This document shows, piece after piece, positions 41,940-51,892 of a DNA stretch of 64,000 nt. Source of the stretch: Paenibacillus lycopersici (GTDB lineage: Bacteria > Bacillota > Bacilli > Paenibacillales > Paenibacillaceae); NCBI RefSeq assembly GCF_010119935.1, contig NZ_CP048209.1, positions 4,219,001-4,283,000 on the forward strand, in the 5' to 3' direction. The translations under genes were made by a program, and so were the position numbers. The notes beneath the pieces are model-generated. The model was given only the letters and a program-made list of their open reading frames with translations, ran no database searches and was not told the DNA's origin. Numbering within the stretch: the first letter of the stretch is position 1; each line of letters opens with the position of its first letter.

Positions 41940-44169
41940 TTGTTCCGTTGTCCGTGCCCTGGGCGCCCGCGCCGGCGTCCGTCGGCGGGTTAGCGTTCGA
42001 ACCGCCGTCCGGCGGACTTGCCTCGCCTTGCGCCGGCTGGTCGGCGGGCGGCGGCGTATCCAGGCCAGGCACCGTTTCCGGCGTCGAATCGACGCCCGAT
42101 TTGACGTCTTCGTACGTCTTCGCGAACGAATCGACAGGTTGTTTATCCCTGATAATCGTCACCTTGGCTTCCGTATTCGGCGCCAGCGTCACGTTGACGG
42201 AGAACTGCTGGGTATCTTTGATATTGCGCTTGCCCCATTCGATATTTTCCCCGGTCGCGTCAGAGTATACGATACGGATTTCGCTCGTCTTCCCTGCCTG
42301 CGCCGGCGAAATGACCATGTTGAACGTGTACGTCAGCGCGTCGTCCGGCAAGCCGGAGCTTACGGTCAGCGTAATCGCCGCGCCTTTGGCCACTTCCGCG
42401 TCCGGATCGTACGGATACTGGGCCGTTACCGTGCCCTTCGGCTTGTAGCTCGGCTCGTAGACGATATCGGCATCGTTCACCGTCAGCCCCAGGGAACGAA
42501 GCTGCGCGATCGCCGCGCTCTCCATCTTGTCGACGACCTTCGGCATCTTGAACGTTTCCCTGCCCTGGCTGACCGTGAGCTTGAACGACGCTTTCTTCGG
42601 ATCGAACGACTCGCCGGCCTGCGGCGTCTGCTCGAGAACCGTTCCGGGCGCCTCGTCGCTGAAGATCGGCACGTTGGAAATCCGATCCTGGCTGACGCCG
42701 AGCCCGACAAGCGCCGCGACCGCGTCGTCGTACTGCTTCCCGAGATAGCTGTCCGCCGTCTTCATTTCCGGTCCCGTGCTGACGTACAGCTTAATGAACG
42801 AGCCGACCTTCACCCGTTGATTCGACTTCGACTGCTCGTAGACGATGTCTTTGGCCACGCCTTCCTTGTCGGTCCTTATCGTCGGTTCCTCGACCTTCAG
42901 TCCCGCTTGCTCAAGCGTGCTGCGGGCGTCGGTCTCCGACATGTTGACGACATACGGCACGTCGACCTCTTCGATGTCGAACCAGCTTAGCACCGTCATC
43001 GCGCCCCAGTATACAAGCGCGATGATGATCAGCGTCGATGCGACCGTGACGACGGGCTTGACCCACTTGCGCCTGCGCTTATCCTCGAGTCCGCTGGAAT
43101 CCCAGCGGTCCTCGGTATCGGCCGGCGGCGGCTCCTGCTGCGCCGCGGCAGCCGTGGCTGCCAGCCGTTCCGGCGCCGCCTGCGGAGCTTGCTGCCGCAA
43201 GGGGCGCTGCGCGGCGTCCGCGGGATCGGCTTTCGCCGTCGTCTTGCTCGGCGCCGCCAGCGTATCCGCAATACTGCCGCGAATGGCCGGCATGACGCGC
43301 GTCTCGTCGAAATCGGGATCGCTGAACTCGATCTTCGGCTCGTGCAGCCGCTCGGGCTGCAGGCATGTTTCGAGATCGCGCAGCATTTCGGACGCCGAAC
43401 GGTAACGCTCATGCTGATTTTTGCGCATCGCTTTCAGGATGACGTTCTCGACGCTCTGCGGAATGTACGGGTTGAGCACGCGCGGCTCCTCGAAATTCTC
43501 CTGCAGATGCTTGAGCGCGACGCTGATCGGGCTTTCGCCGAGGAAGGGGAGCTTGCCCGTCAGCATTTGATATAGGACGATGCCGAGCGAATATAAATCC
43601 GATTTCTCGTCCGTCACGGAACCTTTGGCATGCTCGGGCGAGAAATAATGTACCGAGCCGACCATGGAGCTCGTCTGCGTGATCGTCGACGACGTGACGG
43701 CGCGGGCGATGCCGAAATCCGTCACTTTGACGCGTCCGTTCTTGCCGATAAGAATATTATGCGGCTTAATATCGCGATGAATGATTTGGTTATGATGCGC
43801 GTGCTCCAGGGCATCGCAAATTTGAACCGCGATCCGGACCGCTTCTTCGGCCTGCAGCGGCGCGCGTTCTTTGATGATTTCGTTCAGATTGTTGCCTTCG
43901 ACGTATTCCATGACGATATAATGCGTGTCTTCCTCTTGGCCCACGTCGTAAATGCTGACGACGTTGGGATGCGACAGCGATGCCGCGGATTGCGCTTCGC
44001 GCCTGAAGCGGCGAATAAATTCCTCGTCATGCACGAATTGCTGGCGCAGCACCTTGACGGCGACGAAACGGTTGAGCAGCACGTCATGTGCCTTGTACAC
44101 AAGCGCCATTCCGCCTCCGCCGATGCGCGTAATGATTTCGTATCTTCCGCCAAGCTCATGTCCTATCAT
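41902..44169 (-). CDS. prkC: PASTA-domain Ser/Thr protein kinase
   Basis: 755 residues. Cytoplasmic kinase domain (about 10-275) with GGGGMALVY-type glycine loop (IGGGGMALVYKA), catalytic lysine in VAVKVLRQ, HRDIKPHNIL and DFGIAR. A juxtamembrane Ala/Gln-rich linker and one membrane segment (about 370-395) follow, then three PASTA repeats outside (about 405-610). A fourth beta domain and a C-terminal tail rich in Pro, Gly, Asn and Thr complete it. PASTA domains sense muropeptides; PrkC triggers spore germination and controls wall metabolism. Starts 6 bp after its phosphatase. The tail is longer and more disordered than in B. subtilis PrkC. Confidence 0.95.
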   Translation of the reverse strand: MIGHELGGRYEIITRIGGGGMALVYKAHDVLLNRFVAVKVLRQQFVHDEEFIRRFRREAQSAASLSHPNVVSIYDVGQEEDTHYIVMEYVEGNNLNEIIKERAPLQAEEAVRIAVQICDALEHAHHNQIIHRDIKPHNILIGKNGRVKVTDFGIARAVTSSTITQTSSMVGSVHYFSPEHAKGSVTDEKSDLYSLGIVLYQMLTGKLPFLGESPISVALKHLQENFEEPRVLNPYIPQSVENVILKAMRKNQHERYRSASEMLRDLETCLQPERLHEPKIEFSDPDFDETRVMPAIRGSIADTLAAPSKTTAKADPADAAQRPLRQQAPQAAPERLAATAAAAQQEPPPADTEDRWDSSGLEDKRRRKWVKPVVTVASTLIIIALVYWGAMTVLSWFDIEEVDVPYVVNMSETDARSTLEQAGLKVEEPTIRTDKEGVAKDIVYEQSKSNQRVKVGSFIKLYVSTGPEMKTADSYLGKQYDDAVAALVGLGVSQDRISNVPIFSDEAPGTVLEQTPQAGESFDPKKASFKLTVSQGRETFKMPKVVDKMESAAIAQLRSLGLTVNDADIVYEPSYKPKGTVTAQYPYDPDAEVAKGAAITLTVSSGLPDDALTYTFNMVISPAQAGKTSEIRIVYSDATGENIEWGKRNIKDTQQFSVNVTLAPNTEAKVTIIRDKQPVDSFAKTYEDVKSGVDSTPETVPGLDTPPPADQPAQGEASPPDGGSNANPPTDAGAGAQGTDNGTNGGTDSDTAVEQ

Positions 44170-44175
44170 GTCGGA

Positions 44176-44925
44176 TCACCCCTCAAGCTCTGTGTCTTCG
44201 GCATGATGCAGCAGCACGACGGTTACGTTATCGTCTCCGCCGGCTTGGAGCGCTTGTTGAACGAGCCTATCCGCTTTCTGATCCAGATCCAGTTCATCCT
44301 GCCGCAGCGTCGCGATTATATCCGCCGCGCCGATCATGCCCGAGAGGCCGTCGCTGCAGAGCAGCAGCACATCGTCCTTCTGCCAGGAAATGCCCCTGAC
44401 ATCGACCTCGACCTGTTCGTCCGTGCCGAGCGCCCGCGTCATGACGTTCCTGCGCGGATGCTTAGCGGCTTCTTCCGGCGTGATTTGGCCGGATTTCACC
44501 AGCTCGTTCACGAGCGTATGGTCTTCCGTCAGCTGCGAGAGGACGCCGTCGCGCCATTGATACGCGCGGCTGTCCCCGATATGGCCGATAACCCCGTTCT
44601 CTTCCGTCATGAGAGCGGCAACGACCGTCGTGCCCATATTATGGTACTGCTCATTGTTGGATGCCGTGTCGTAGACGACTTCATTGGCCTGCAGGATCGC
44701 CTGGCTGATCAGCGTTTTGCGTTCTTCCACCGTCATCGATGCCGTGGATCCCTGCAGCGCTTCGCGAAACGTATCGACGGCAAGCCGGCTTGCCACGTCG
44801 CCTGCCTTGTGGCCGCCCATGCCGTCCGCCACGATAGCAACGACAAGACCGGGTTCCAGCTCGCCGCACCAGCCCCGGTCTTCATTTAAGAGTCGAATTC
44901 TTCCGATATCACTTCGCAAAGCCAT
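44176..44925 (-). CDS. prpC: Stp1/PrpC-type protein serine/threonine phosphatase (PP2C)
   Basis: 249 residues from the ATG at 44925; a TTG two codons upstream (44931) is an alternative. Metal-binding motifs VADGMGGHKAGD, GHIGDSRAYQW, CSDGLSGM and GDDNVTVVLL define the PPM family. Removes phosphates placed by PrkC, with which it forms the usual pair. Its ribosome site GGTGATGAG lies directly after the rlmN stop. Confidence 0.95.
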   Translation of the reverse strand: MALRSDIGRIRLLNEDRGWCGELEPGLVVAIVADGMGGHKAGDVASRLAVDTFREALQGSTASMTVEERKTLISQAILQANEVVYDTASNNEQYHNMGTTVVAALMTEENGVIGHIGDSRAYQWRDGVLSQLTEDHTLVNELVKSGQITPEEAAKHPRRNVMTRALGTDEQVEVDVRGISWQKDDVLLLCSDGLSGMIGAADIIATLRQDELDLDQKADRLVQQALQAGGDDNVTVVLLHHAEDTELEG

Positions 44926-44937
44926 TTTCAAAACTCA

Positions 44938-45984
44938 TCACCCCGCCGTAGACTCCATATGTTTAGCACGTAGTTGTCCGCAAGCCGCTGCAATGTCGTG
45001 ACCCTGTTCTCTGCGGATGGTCGCATTGATTTTATTTTTCTCCAGAATGCGGTGGAACTCGAAAATCTGCTCGCGCGGCGTGCGCACGTAGTCCCGCTCC
45101 GGCACGTGGTTGACCGGAATCAGATTGACGTGGCACAGCATGCCCTTCAGCACCTGGGCAAGCTCCTCCGCGTGCTCGCTCTGGTCGTTCACGCCGCCGA
45201 TCAAGGCGTACTCGAACGTGATGCGGCGTCCCGTCTTCGCGATATAATTCCGGCATGCCTCCATCACTTCCTCGAACGGGAAGCGGCGGTTGACCGGCAT
45301 CAGCTTGGAACGGAGCTTGTCGTTCGGCGCGTGGATCGAAATCGCCAGATTAATCTGCGTGTTCTCCTCGGCAAACTTGTACATGCTCGGCACGATGCCG
45401 CTCGTGGAGACCGTAATATGGCGCTGGCCGATATTGAGCCCCTTCTCGTGGATCATGAGGCGCAGGAAGGTCATCGTCGCGTCGTAATTCTCGAACGGTT
45501 CGCCGGAGCCCATGATGACGATGCTCGACACGCGCTCGTTCGTCGCATCCAGCATCTGCTGGGCGACCACGACCTGCGCCACGATTTCGCCCGCGGTCAG
45601 ATTGCGCTTCAAGCCGCCGAGCGTCGAGGCGCAGAACGTGCAGCCGATGCGGCAGCCGACCTGCGTCGTGACGCAAATGCTGTTGCCGTAGTTGTGCCGC
45701 ATGATGACGGTTTCGATTGCATGGTTGTCGTGAAGGCCGAACAGGAACTTGACGGTGCCGTCCTTCGATTCAAAGCGGGTGATTTCGTTAAGCGTGACGA
45801 ATTGAAAATGGTCTTCCAGCTTCTGGCGCAGCGGCTTGGACAAATTACTCATCTCTTCGAAGCTCTTCACGCGCTTGGCGTAGAGCCATTCGAACAGTTG
45901 CGCCCCCCGGAAAGCGGACTCGCCGTTCGCTTTCATCCAATCTTGAAGCTGCTCCAGCGTATAGTCGTAGATGAACGGTTTCAT
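44938..45984 (-). CDS. rlmN: Dual-specificity rRNA/tRNA adenine C2-methyltransferase
   Basis: 348 residues. Radical-SAM enzyme that methylates A2503 of 23S rRNA and A37 of some tRNAs. Cluster motif CRIGCTFC, followed by GEIVAQ and [11 protein letters not shown] (the usual MGMGEP with Ser in place of Met). Two further catalytic cysteines are expected; AACGQL near the C-terminus provides one. Placed between rsmB and prpC as in B. subtilis. Confidence 0.95.
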   Translation of the reverse strand: MKPFIYDYTLEQLQDWMKANGESAFRGAQLFEWLYAKRVKSFEEMSNLSKPLRQKLEDHFQFVTLNEITRFESKDGTVKFLFGLHDNHAIETVIMRHNYGNSICVTTQVGCRIGCTFCASTLGGLKRNLTAGEIVAQVVVAQQMLDATNERVSSIVIMGSGEPFENYDATMTFLRLMIHEKGLNIGQRHITVSTSGIVPSMYKFAEENTQINLAISIHAPNDKLRSKLMPVNRRFPFEEVMEACRNYIAKTGRRITFEYALIGGVNDQSEHAEELAQVLKGMLCHVNLIPVNHVPERDYVRTPREQIFEFHRILEKNKINATIRREQGHDIAAACGQLRAKHMESTAG

Positions 45985-46114
45985 CGGTTAAACACCTGTT
46001 TCTATGCAAAATGGTTTCGCGGCGTTCCCGTTCCGGGAACTGCCATCGTTATTTTACCACAAACGCCCATAACAGGCCACTTCGCAGCTGTCATGGGCGT
46101 TCTGCGCTTTCCTG

Positions 46115-47779
46115 CTATACGGGCTGCTCGGACAATCGTTTCAGCCGGGCGATGAAAAAGCCGTCGCTGCCGAAATGCTGCGGCAGCAGCTGCACCATGC
46201 CGCCGAAGCCTTCGCCGGCGATCCCGCTTGTCCGCAGCGGCTGGAGCACGCGTTCCGGCCAATCGGCATCCAGCCTAAAGGATTCGTGGCGGGACAGAAA
46301 TTTCAGTACCTGCCGCTCGTTCTCGTCCTGCTCGATCGTGCACGTGCTGTACACGAGCGCGCCTCCCGGGCGCACCAGCTTCGCGGCTTCGTCCAGCAGC
46401 TTCGACTGCATCGCCGCGATCGCCGCGACGTCCGCCTCGGACTTCGTCCATTTGATCTCCGGCTTGCGGCGAATGACGCCGAAGCCGGAGCATGGCGCAT
46501 CCAGCAGCACGAGATCGAAGCTGCCCGGCGCGAACCGCTCGGACAGCGTGCCCGCGTCGCCGACGACCGTCCTTACGGCGCGCAAGCCCAACCGCTCGGC
46601 ATGCTCGTCGATGAGCTGCTGCTTATGGGGATGGACGTCGTTCGCGACGACTTGCCCGCGGTCCTCCATCAGCTCGGCGAGATGCGTCGTCTTGCCGCCG
46701 GGCGCCGCGCAGCAGTCCAGCACGTTCATGCCGGCTTCGGGCGCGCAAACGGCGGCGACGAGCATCGAGCTCTCGTCCTGCAGCGTCCACCAGCCGTCGC
46801 GGTAGCCTTCCGACTGAGCGAGATTGCCGCCGCCGCTGACGACGACGCCTTCGGCCGCCAGCGCGGACGGGCTCGCTTCGCAGCCCGACTCCGCCAGCAG
46901 CGCGATCGCCTTGTCCCGCGACAACTTGAGCGGGTTGATGCGCAGGCTGCCATGCGGCCGTTCATTGCCCGACGCGCAGATCCGCTCCGTCGTCTCCTCG
47001 CCGTAGACGTCGATCCAACGCCGCACCAGCCAGTCGGGGTACGAATGGTTGATGCCGATGCGCTTCGCCGGATCGGCCGGTTCCGCCGGCTGCCGCAGCT
47101 CGGTCAGGTTGCGTTCCATGCTGCGGAGCACGCCGTTCACCATGCCGGAGATGCCGGCATGGCCGCGTCGCTTGGCGATGACGACGGCCTCGTTGACGGC
47201 GGCGTGCGGCGGAATCCGGTCAAGCAGCAGCAGCTGGTAGGCGCTCATGCGCAGCAGCGCCAGCACCCACGGCGCCAGCTTGCCCAGCCCTTTCGCCACC
47301 AGCGCGTCCAGCTTGTCGTCCAGCAGCCGCCGGTGCTGGATCGTGCCGTACACGAGCTCCGTAGCGAGCCCGGCGTCCGCACGCGACAGGCCGGCGTCCT
47401 CCAGCGCGCGGTTCAGCTGCAGATTGCTGTACGCGCCCGCTTCCGCGACGCGGATCAGCGTGTCCAGCGCTACTTCGCGGGCCGTCTTGCGCCGCGGCGC
47501 CGGCTTGCCGCCAGGGCTGCGTCCGGCTGCTGCCCCGCCGCGCGCTCCCGGCTGCTGCCGGCTGTCCGCGCGCGCGCCGCCTTTCGCGCCGGGTCTCGCG
47601 CCGGCTTGGCCCTGATGAGCGCGCGGCTTGCCGCCGCCTTGCTTCTGCCGCGAGCTGCCGCCGGCGCCGATACCGGCACCGACAGGAGCTCCGCCGCGGG
47701 CTTGTCCGTTCGCTTCAGCGCCCGTGCGGCCGCGAGCCCCTGCTCCCGCGCCCCCGCGTTGATCTTCGCCCCCGCTCAC
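46115..47779 (-). CDS. rsmB: 16S rRNA m5C967 methyltransferase with a long basic low-complexity N-terminus
   Basis: 554 residues. NusB-like domain (about 110-230, KTAREVALDTLIRV, RADAGLATELVYG, HAAVNEAVVIAK) and a Rossmann methyltransferase with LDCCAAPGGKTTHLAEL (SAM), LDAPCSGFGV (motif IV Pro-Cys) and YSTCTI (catalytic Cys). The GTG at 47779 overlaps the fmt stop (GTGA) and has AAGGAG upstream; the open frame extends further but inside fmt. The first 105 residues or so are Gly/Ala/Arg/Gln-rich without homology to RsmB, an unusual extension. The C-terminal gap to rlmN is 130 bp. Confidence 0.92.
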   Translation of the reverse strand: MSGGEDQRGGAGAGARGRTGAEANGQARGGAPVGAGIGAGGSSRQKQGGGKPRAHQGQAGARPGAKGGARADSRQQPGARGGAAAGRSPGGKPAPRRKTAREVALDTLIRVAEAGAYSNLQLNRALEDAGLSRADAGLATELVYGTIQHRRLLDDKLDALVAKGLGKLAPWVLALLRMSAYQLLLLDRIPPHAAVNEAVVIAKRRGHAGISGMVNGVLRSMERNLTELRQPAEPADPAKRIGINHSYPDWLVRRWIDVYGEETTERICASGNERPHGSLRINPLKLSRDKAIALLAESGCEASPSALAAEGVVVSGGGNLAQSEGYRDGWWTLQDESSMLVAAVCAPEAGMNVLDCCAAPGGKTTHLAELMEDRGQVVANDVHPHKQQLIDEHAERLGLRAVRTVVGDAGTLSERFAPGSFDLVLLDAPCSGFGVIRRKPEIKWTKSEADVAAIAAMQSKLLDEAAKLVRPGGALVYSTCTIEQDENERQVLKFLSRHESFRLDADWPERVLQPLRTSGIAGEGFGGMVQLLPQHFGSDGFFIARLKRLSEQPV

Positions 47780-48741
47780 GATTCCGCTCCTTCGCGTTCG
47801 CCGCCGCCTTCGCCGAAGACGGTGCCGGGCGCCAGCCGCGCGCCTTTCAGCCACTCGGCCGCAGGCATCGCCTTCTTGCCGGCCGGCTGGATCGTCGTCA
47901 GCAGCAGGGCGTCTTCGCCGGTCTGCACGAGAATGCCTTCGTCGGACGCGGACAGCACCGTTCCCGGTTCCGCCTGCGAGACGCCGCGTTTCACCGGCGA
48001 GCAGCCCCACACTTTGAACGGCTCGCCGTTCCATACCGTGAATCCGCCCGCCATCGGCGACAGGCCGCGTACCTGATCATAGATGCGGCGCGCCGGAAGG
48101 CGCCAATCGATCCGCTCGTCTTCGCGCGTCAAATTCGGCGCGTAGGTCGCTTCGTCGTTGTTTTGCGGCTTCGCTTCGACCGTCTCCGCTTCGATCGCCG
48201 GCAGCGTTTCGGCCAGCAGCTTCGCGCCGGCGGCCGTCAATTTCTCGAACAGGCTGCCCGACGTATCGGTATCGGCGATCGGCACTTCGACAACGCTGAT
48301 CATATCGCCCGTGTCGAGCCCTGCCGCCATGTACATGATCGTCACGCCCGTAACCGTTTCGCCGTTCATAATCGCCCGCTGAATCGGCGCGCCGCCGCGG
48401 TAGCGCGGCAGCAGCGAGCCGTGAACGTTGATGCAGCCGAGCCGCGGTACTTCCAGCACCGCCTTGGGCAGAATCTGCCCGTAGGCGGCCGTCACGATAA
48501 GATCCGGCTTCAGCTCGGCGATCCGCGCCGCGGTCTCGGAGCCGCGCAGCCGCTCCGGCTGTTCGACCGGCAGGCCGCGCAGAAGCGCCGCTTCCTTGAC
48601 CGGAGGCGGCGTCAGCGTTTTTTTGCGGCCCTTCGGCCGGTCGGGCTGCGTCACGACGAGCTCGACGGTATGGCCGGCGTCAAGCACGGCTTCCAGGGAC
48701 GGCACCGCGAAGTCCGGCGTGCCCATAAATACGATGCGCAT
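47776..48741 (-). CDS. fmt: Methionyl-tRNA formyltransferase
   Basis: 321 residues. Formylates initiator Met-tRNA with 10-formyl-THF. VFMGTPDFAVPSLEAV, NVHGSLLPRYRGGAPIQRAI (catalytic Asn and His), TGVTIMYMAAGLDTGDM (Asp) and a C-terminal tRNA-binding OB domain. Starts 3 bp after def, the conserved deformylase partner. Confidence 0.97.
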   Translation of the reverse strand: MRIVFMGTPDFAVPSLEAVLDAGHTVELVVTQPDRPKGRKKTLTPPPVKEAALLRGLPVEQPERLRGSETAARIAELKPDLIVTAAYGQILPKAVLEVPRLGCINVHGSLLPRYRGGAPIQRAIMNGETVTGVTIMYMAAGLDTGDMISVVEVPIADTDTSGSLFEKLTAAGAKLLAETLPAIEAETVEAKPQNNDEATYAPNLTREDERIDWRLPARRIYDQVRGLSPMAGGFTVWNGEPFKVWGCSPVKRGVSQAEPGTVLSASDEGILVQTGEDALLLTTIQPAGKKAMPAAEWLKGARLAPGTVFGEGGGEREGAES

Positions 48742-48744
48742 GGG

Positions 48745-49230
48745 TCACTCTCCGTCCTGACGGGGACGTTTGCTGATGTCGTACACGGATTCCGCGATAT
48801 CGGTAAACAGCACCCCGTTCAAATGATCGATTTCATGCTGGAACGCGCGGGCCAGGAAATCGCTCGCTTCCATCTCGAACGGCGCGCCGTTCCGGTCGAC
48901 GCCCTTCAGCTTGATATGCAGCGCGCGGCGCACGTCGCCGTTCAGCTTGGCGATGCTCAGGCAGCCTTCCGGCCCGAGCTGCTCGCCGGTCGCTTCCACG
49001 ATTTCGGGATTCACCACTTCGATCAAGCCGTTGTCGTCCCCGATATCCACGACGATGACGCGCTTCGAAATCCCGACCTGCGGCGCGGCGAGGCCGACGC
49101 CGTCCGCGTCGTACATCGTTTCCGCCATATCGTTCAGCAATTTATGCAAATTGGCATTGAATTTCGTTACTTCTACCGCCCGTTCGCGAAGAACCGGATC
49201 CGGATCCTGCACGATTAATCGAATTGCCAT
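48745..49230 (-). CDS. def: Peptide deformylase
   Basis: 161 residues from the ATG at 49230, with GGGAGG 9 nt upstream; an ATG two codons earlier sits too close to the site. Removes formyl from nascent proteins. Motif 1 GVGLAAPQVG, motif 2 EGCLS (metal Cys) and motif 3 QHEIDHLNG (metal His pair, Glu). Confidence 0.96.
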   Translation of the reverse strand: MAIRLIVQDPDPVLRERAVEVTKFNANLHKLLNDMAETMYDADGVGLAAPQVGISKRVIVVDIGDDNGLIEVVNPEIVEATGEQLGPEGCLSIAKLNGDVRRALHIKLKGVDRNGAPFEMEASDFLARAFQHEIDHLNGVLFTDIAESVYDISKRPRQDGE

Positions 49231-49279
49231 ATCCATCGACCTCCCAGTCATAGCTGCTCTATATCCTATGAATTAACGT

Positions 49280-51892
49280 TTACAAAATGACCTGCGGGTC
49301 CACGTCGACGCTCATGGTTACCGCCGGCTGCCCGTTGCTGCCCGAAACCAGCGAAATCGCCTGCTTCAACAGCTCCGCAGCCCCTGTACTGCCTCGATAT
49401 TTTATCATACATTGAAAACGATAGCGATCTTTCATGCGCGGAATCGGCGACGCGACCGGCCCCAGAATATCGATGAATCGGCTGCCGTCGCCTTCGTCGG
49501 AGCCCCGGATGCCGGCTGCCCGCGCAAGGTCCCGCAGCGTCGCTGCAAGCTTCTCGCCTTCCGAGACGACGAGCGCCAGCTGCTCGTGGGACAGCGTCAC
49601 CAGAATGAGCCGGCAGAACGGCGGATAGGCCATGAACCTGCGGTGCTTCAGCTCCTCCTGCACGAACGCCGAATAATCGTGATGCTGCGCGCTGATAATG
49701 GCGTAATGCTCGGGATTGTACGTCTGCACGATGACTTCTCCCGGCAGCTCATGGCGTCCGGCGCGACCCGCGACTTGCGTTAACAGCTGGAACGTCTTCT
49801 CCGCCGCCCGGAAGTCGGGCAGATGCAGGGAGGTATCCGCCGCGATGACGCCAACGAGCGTCACATACGGAAAATCCAGCCCCTTGGCGACCATCTGGGT
49901 GCCGAGGAGCACGTCCGCCTGGCGTTCGCCGAACATCGTCAGCCATTTCTCGTGCGAGCCCTTCTCCGTCGTCGTGTCGACGTCCATCCGAATGACGCGG
50001 ATGCCCGGGAACAGCTTCGCCAGTTCCTCTTCCACTCGCTGCGTGCCGGTGCCGAAGAATCGGATATGCTCGCTCTCGCAGGAAGGACATTTCTCCGGCG
50101 CCTGCTCGGCATGGCCGCAATAATGGCAGCGGAGCGCCCGCGACTTCTGGTGGTACGTAAGCGAAATGTCGCAGTGCGGGCATTGGGCGGTGTACCCGCA
50201 GGAGCGGCACATGACGAACGTCGAGTAGCCGCGCCGGTTCAGCAGCAGCACGGACTGCTCGCCGCGCTCGAGCCGCTGCAGCAGCGCTTCGTGCAGCTGC
50301 CGGCTGAACATCGAGCGGTTGCCGCCCTTCAGCTCGTCGCGCATATCGACCAGATGCACCTTCGGCAGCGGTCGCCCCGCCACCCGGTCGGGCATGGGCA
50401 GCAAGGCCGCCCCTCGTTTGGCGGCAGCGCTCCGGTCGCCGGCCTGGTCGGGTTGACCCGTCCGAACGGCCGGGCTCCCGTAGTCCGTTTGGCCCGTATG
50501 GCCGGACGGGCTCGCATACGCCGCCCGGTCCGCTTGGCCGCGCGATGCGGATGCCGCCGCGAACGACTCCAGCGACGGCGTCGCCGAGCCGAGCACGACG
50601 ATCGCCCCGTGCTGCCTGGCGCGCTGCACGGCGACGTCCCGCGCATGGTACTTGGGGCTTTCCTCCTGCTTATACGACGATTCGTGCTCTTCGTCGATTA
50701 TGATCAGACCAACCCGCCTGAACGGCGCGAACACCGCGGATCGCGCCCCGACGGCGACTTCCGCGCGTCCTTCGCGGATTTTGCGCCACTCGTCGTAGCG
50801 TTCGCCGCTGGACAGGCGGCTGTGCAGCACGGCGACGGAATCGCCGAAGCGGCCCTTGAACCGCTCCACCATCTGCGGCGTGAGCGCGATCTCCGGCACA
50901 AGCACGATCGCCTGCCGCTCCGCCAGGAGACACCGCGCGATTGCTTGCAGGTATACTTCGGTCTTGCCGCTTCCGGTCACGCCATGCAGCAGGAACACGC
51001 GGGACGCCTCGTTGTCGAGCGCTTCCGCGAGCTCGCCGAACACCGTCTGCTGCCCTTCCGTCAGCGGCAGCGGCTCCGTCCGCTTGAACCCCCGGCCCGC
51101 GTAAGGGTCGCGCCGCTGCTCCGTCTCGCGGATCGAAAGCCAGCCTTTCTCCGCCGCGCCGCGAATCGTCCCCGTCGTTGCGCCAAGCTCCTGCGCGAGC
51201 GCGGCAAGCGCGATCGGCGTCGGGTTCGCCAGCATGTAGCGCGCCGCTTCTTGCTGCTTCGCGGCCCGCGGTGTAGCCGCCGCCAGTTCGGCCCGCACGG
51301 CGTCCGGGTTGTCCGGCGGGAATACCGTCAGCACTTTGCGGACTTTCAGCCGGTCGCGGATCGACACTTCTTCCGTCAGCGCGCCGCGCCGAATGGCCGC
51401 TTTGATGCCAGCGGCGGCGCCGGGAAACCGTTCCTGCAGCAGCGCCAGCCGGACTTCGCCGTGCTGTCGTATGTATTGAAACCACGGCTCGGCGACATCG
51501 AGCTGCAGCTGGCCGGCGTCTTCTTCCTTCGCATCTTCCGACAGCGAAACGACGGAATCCGCCTTGCCCTTGAGCGCCGACGGAATCATCGCCTGCAGCG
51601 CCGTCGTCAGCGGGCAGCAGTATTTGTCGCCGATCCACTGCGCCAGTTCCACAAGATCCGGCGACAGCGGCGGGATATGATCGAGCAGCTCCGCGATCGG
51701 CTTCAGCCGCTTGGCGTCGATATCCGCGAAAGGGGCGATGCCGACGACGAACCCTTGCAGGACGCGTCCGCCGAATGGGACGCCGACGCGGCTCCCCACT
51801 TCCACCCAGCCTTCCATGTCCGCCGGGATGGCGTAGTCGAACGGCCGATCCGTCGCCCGGCTCGGCACGTCCACGATCACTCGGGCGATCAT
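49280..51892 (-). CDS. priA: Primosomal replication-restart helicase PriA
   Basis: 870 residues, longer than the usual 730-800. N-terminal DNA-binding domain, then helicase motifs GVTGSGKTEVYLQ, IIDEEHESSYKQ (DEEH) and GSATPSLES. The zinc-binding cysteine cluster has C-x2-C-x5-C-x2-C and C-x2-C-x8-C-x2-C, and the LGTQMVAKG and QVAGRAGR motifs follow. Between GSATPSLES and the zinc region sits an insert of about 55 residues with repeated GQ-(A/T/P)-D words (see findings). Its ATG overlaps the coaBC stop (ATGA). Confidence 0.95.
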   Translation of the reverse strand: MIARVIVDVPSRATDRPFDYAIPADMEGWVEVGSRVGVPFGGRVLQGFVVGIAPFADIDAKRLKPIAELLDHIPPLSPDLVELAQWIGDKYCCPLTTALQAMIPSALKGKADSVVSLSEDAKEEDAGQLQLDVAEPWFQYIRQHGEVRLALLQERFPGAAAGIKAAIRRGALTEEVSIRDRLKVRKVLTVFPPDNPDAVRAELAAATPRAAKQQEAARYMLANPTPIALAALAQELGATTGTIRGAAEKGWLSIRETEQRRDPYAGRGFKRTEPLPLTEGQQTVFGELAEALDNEASRVFLLHGVTGSGKTEVYLQAIARCLLAERQAIVLVPEIALTPQMVERFKGRFGDSVAVLHSRLSSGERYDEWRKIREGRAEVAVGARSAVFAPFRRVGLIIIDEEHESSYKQEESPKYHARDVAVQRARQHGAIVVLGSATPSLESFAAASASRGQADRAAYASPSGHTGQTDYGSPAVRTGQPDQAGDRSAAAKRGAALLPMPDRVAGRPLPKVHLVDMRDELKGGNRSMFSRQLHEALLQRLERGEQSVLLLNRRGYSTFVMCRSCGYTAQCPHCDISLTYHQKSRALRCHYCGHAEQAPEKCPSCESEHIRFFGTGTQRVEEELAKLFPGIRVIRMDVDTTTEKGSHEKWLTMFGERQADVLLGTQMVAKGLDFPYVTLVGVIAADTSLHLPDFRAAEKTFQLLTQVAGRAGRHELPGEVIVQTYNPEHYAIISAQHHDYSAFVQEELKHRRFMAYPPFCRLILVTLSHEQLALVVSEGEKLAATLRDLARAAGIRGSDEGDGSRFIDILGPVASPIPRMKDRYRFQCMIKYRGSTGAAELLKQAISLVSGSNGQPAVTMSVDVDPQVIL

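Noticed and set aside
46115..48034. Extended RsmB frame of 639 residues
   Set aside because: The extra 85 N-terminal codons lie inside fmt, are Arg-rich antisense-like sequence, and the GTG at 47779 has a proper ribosome site.
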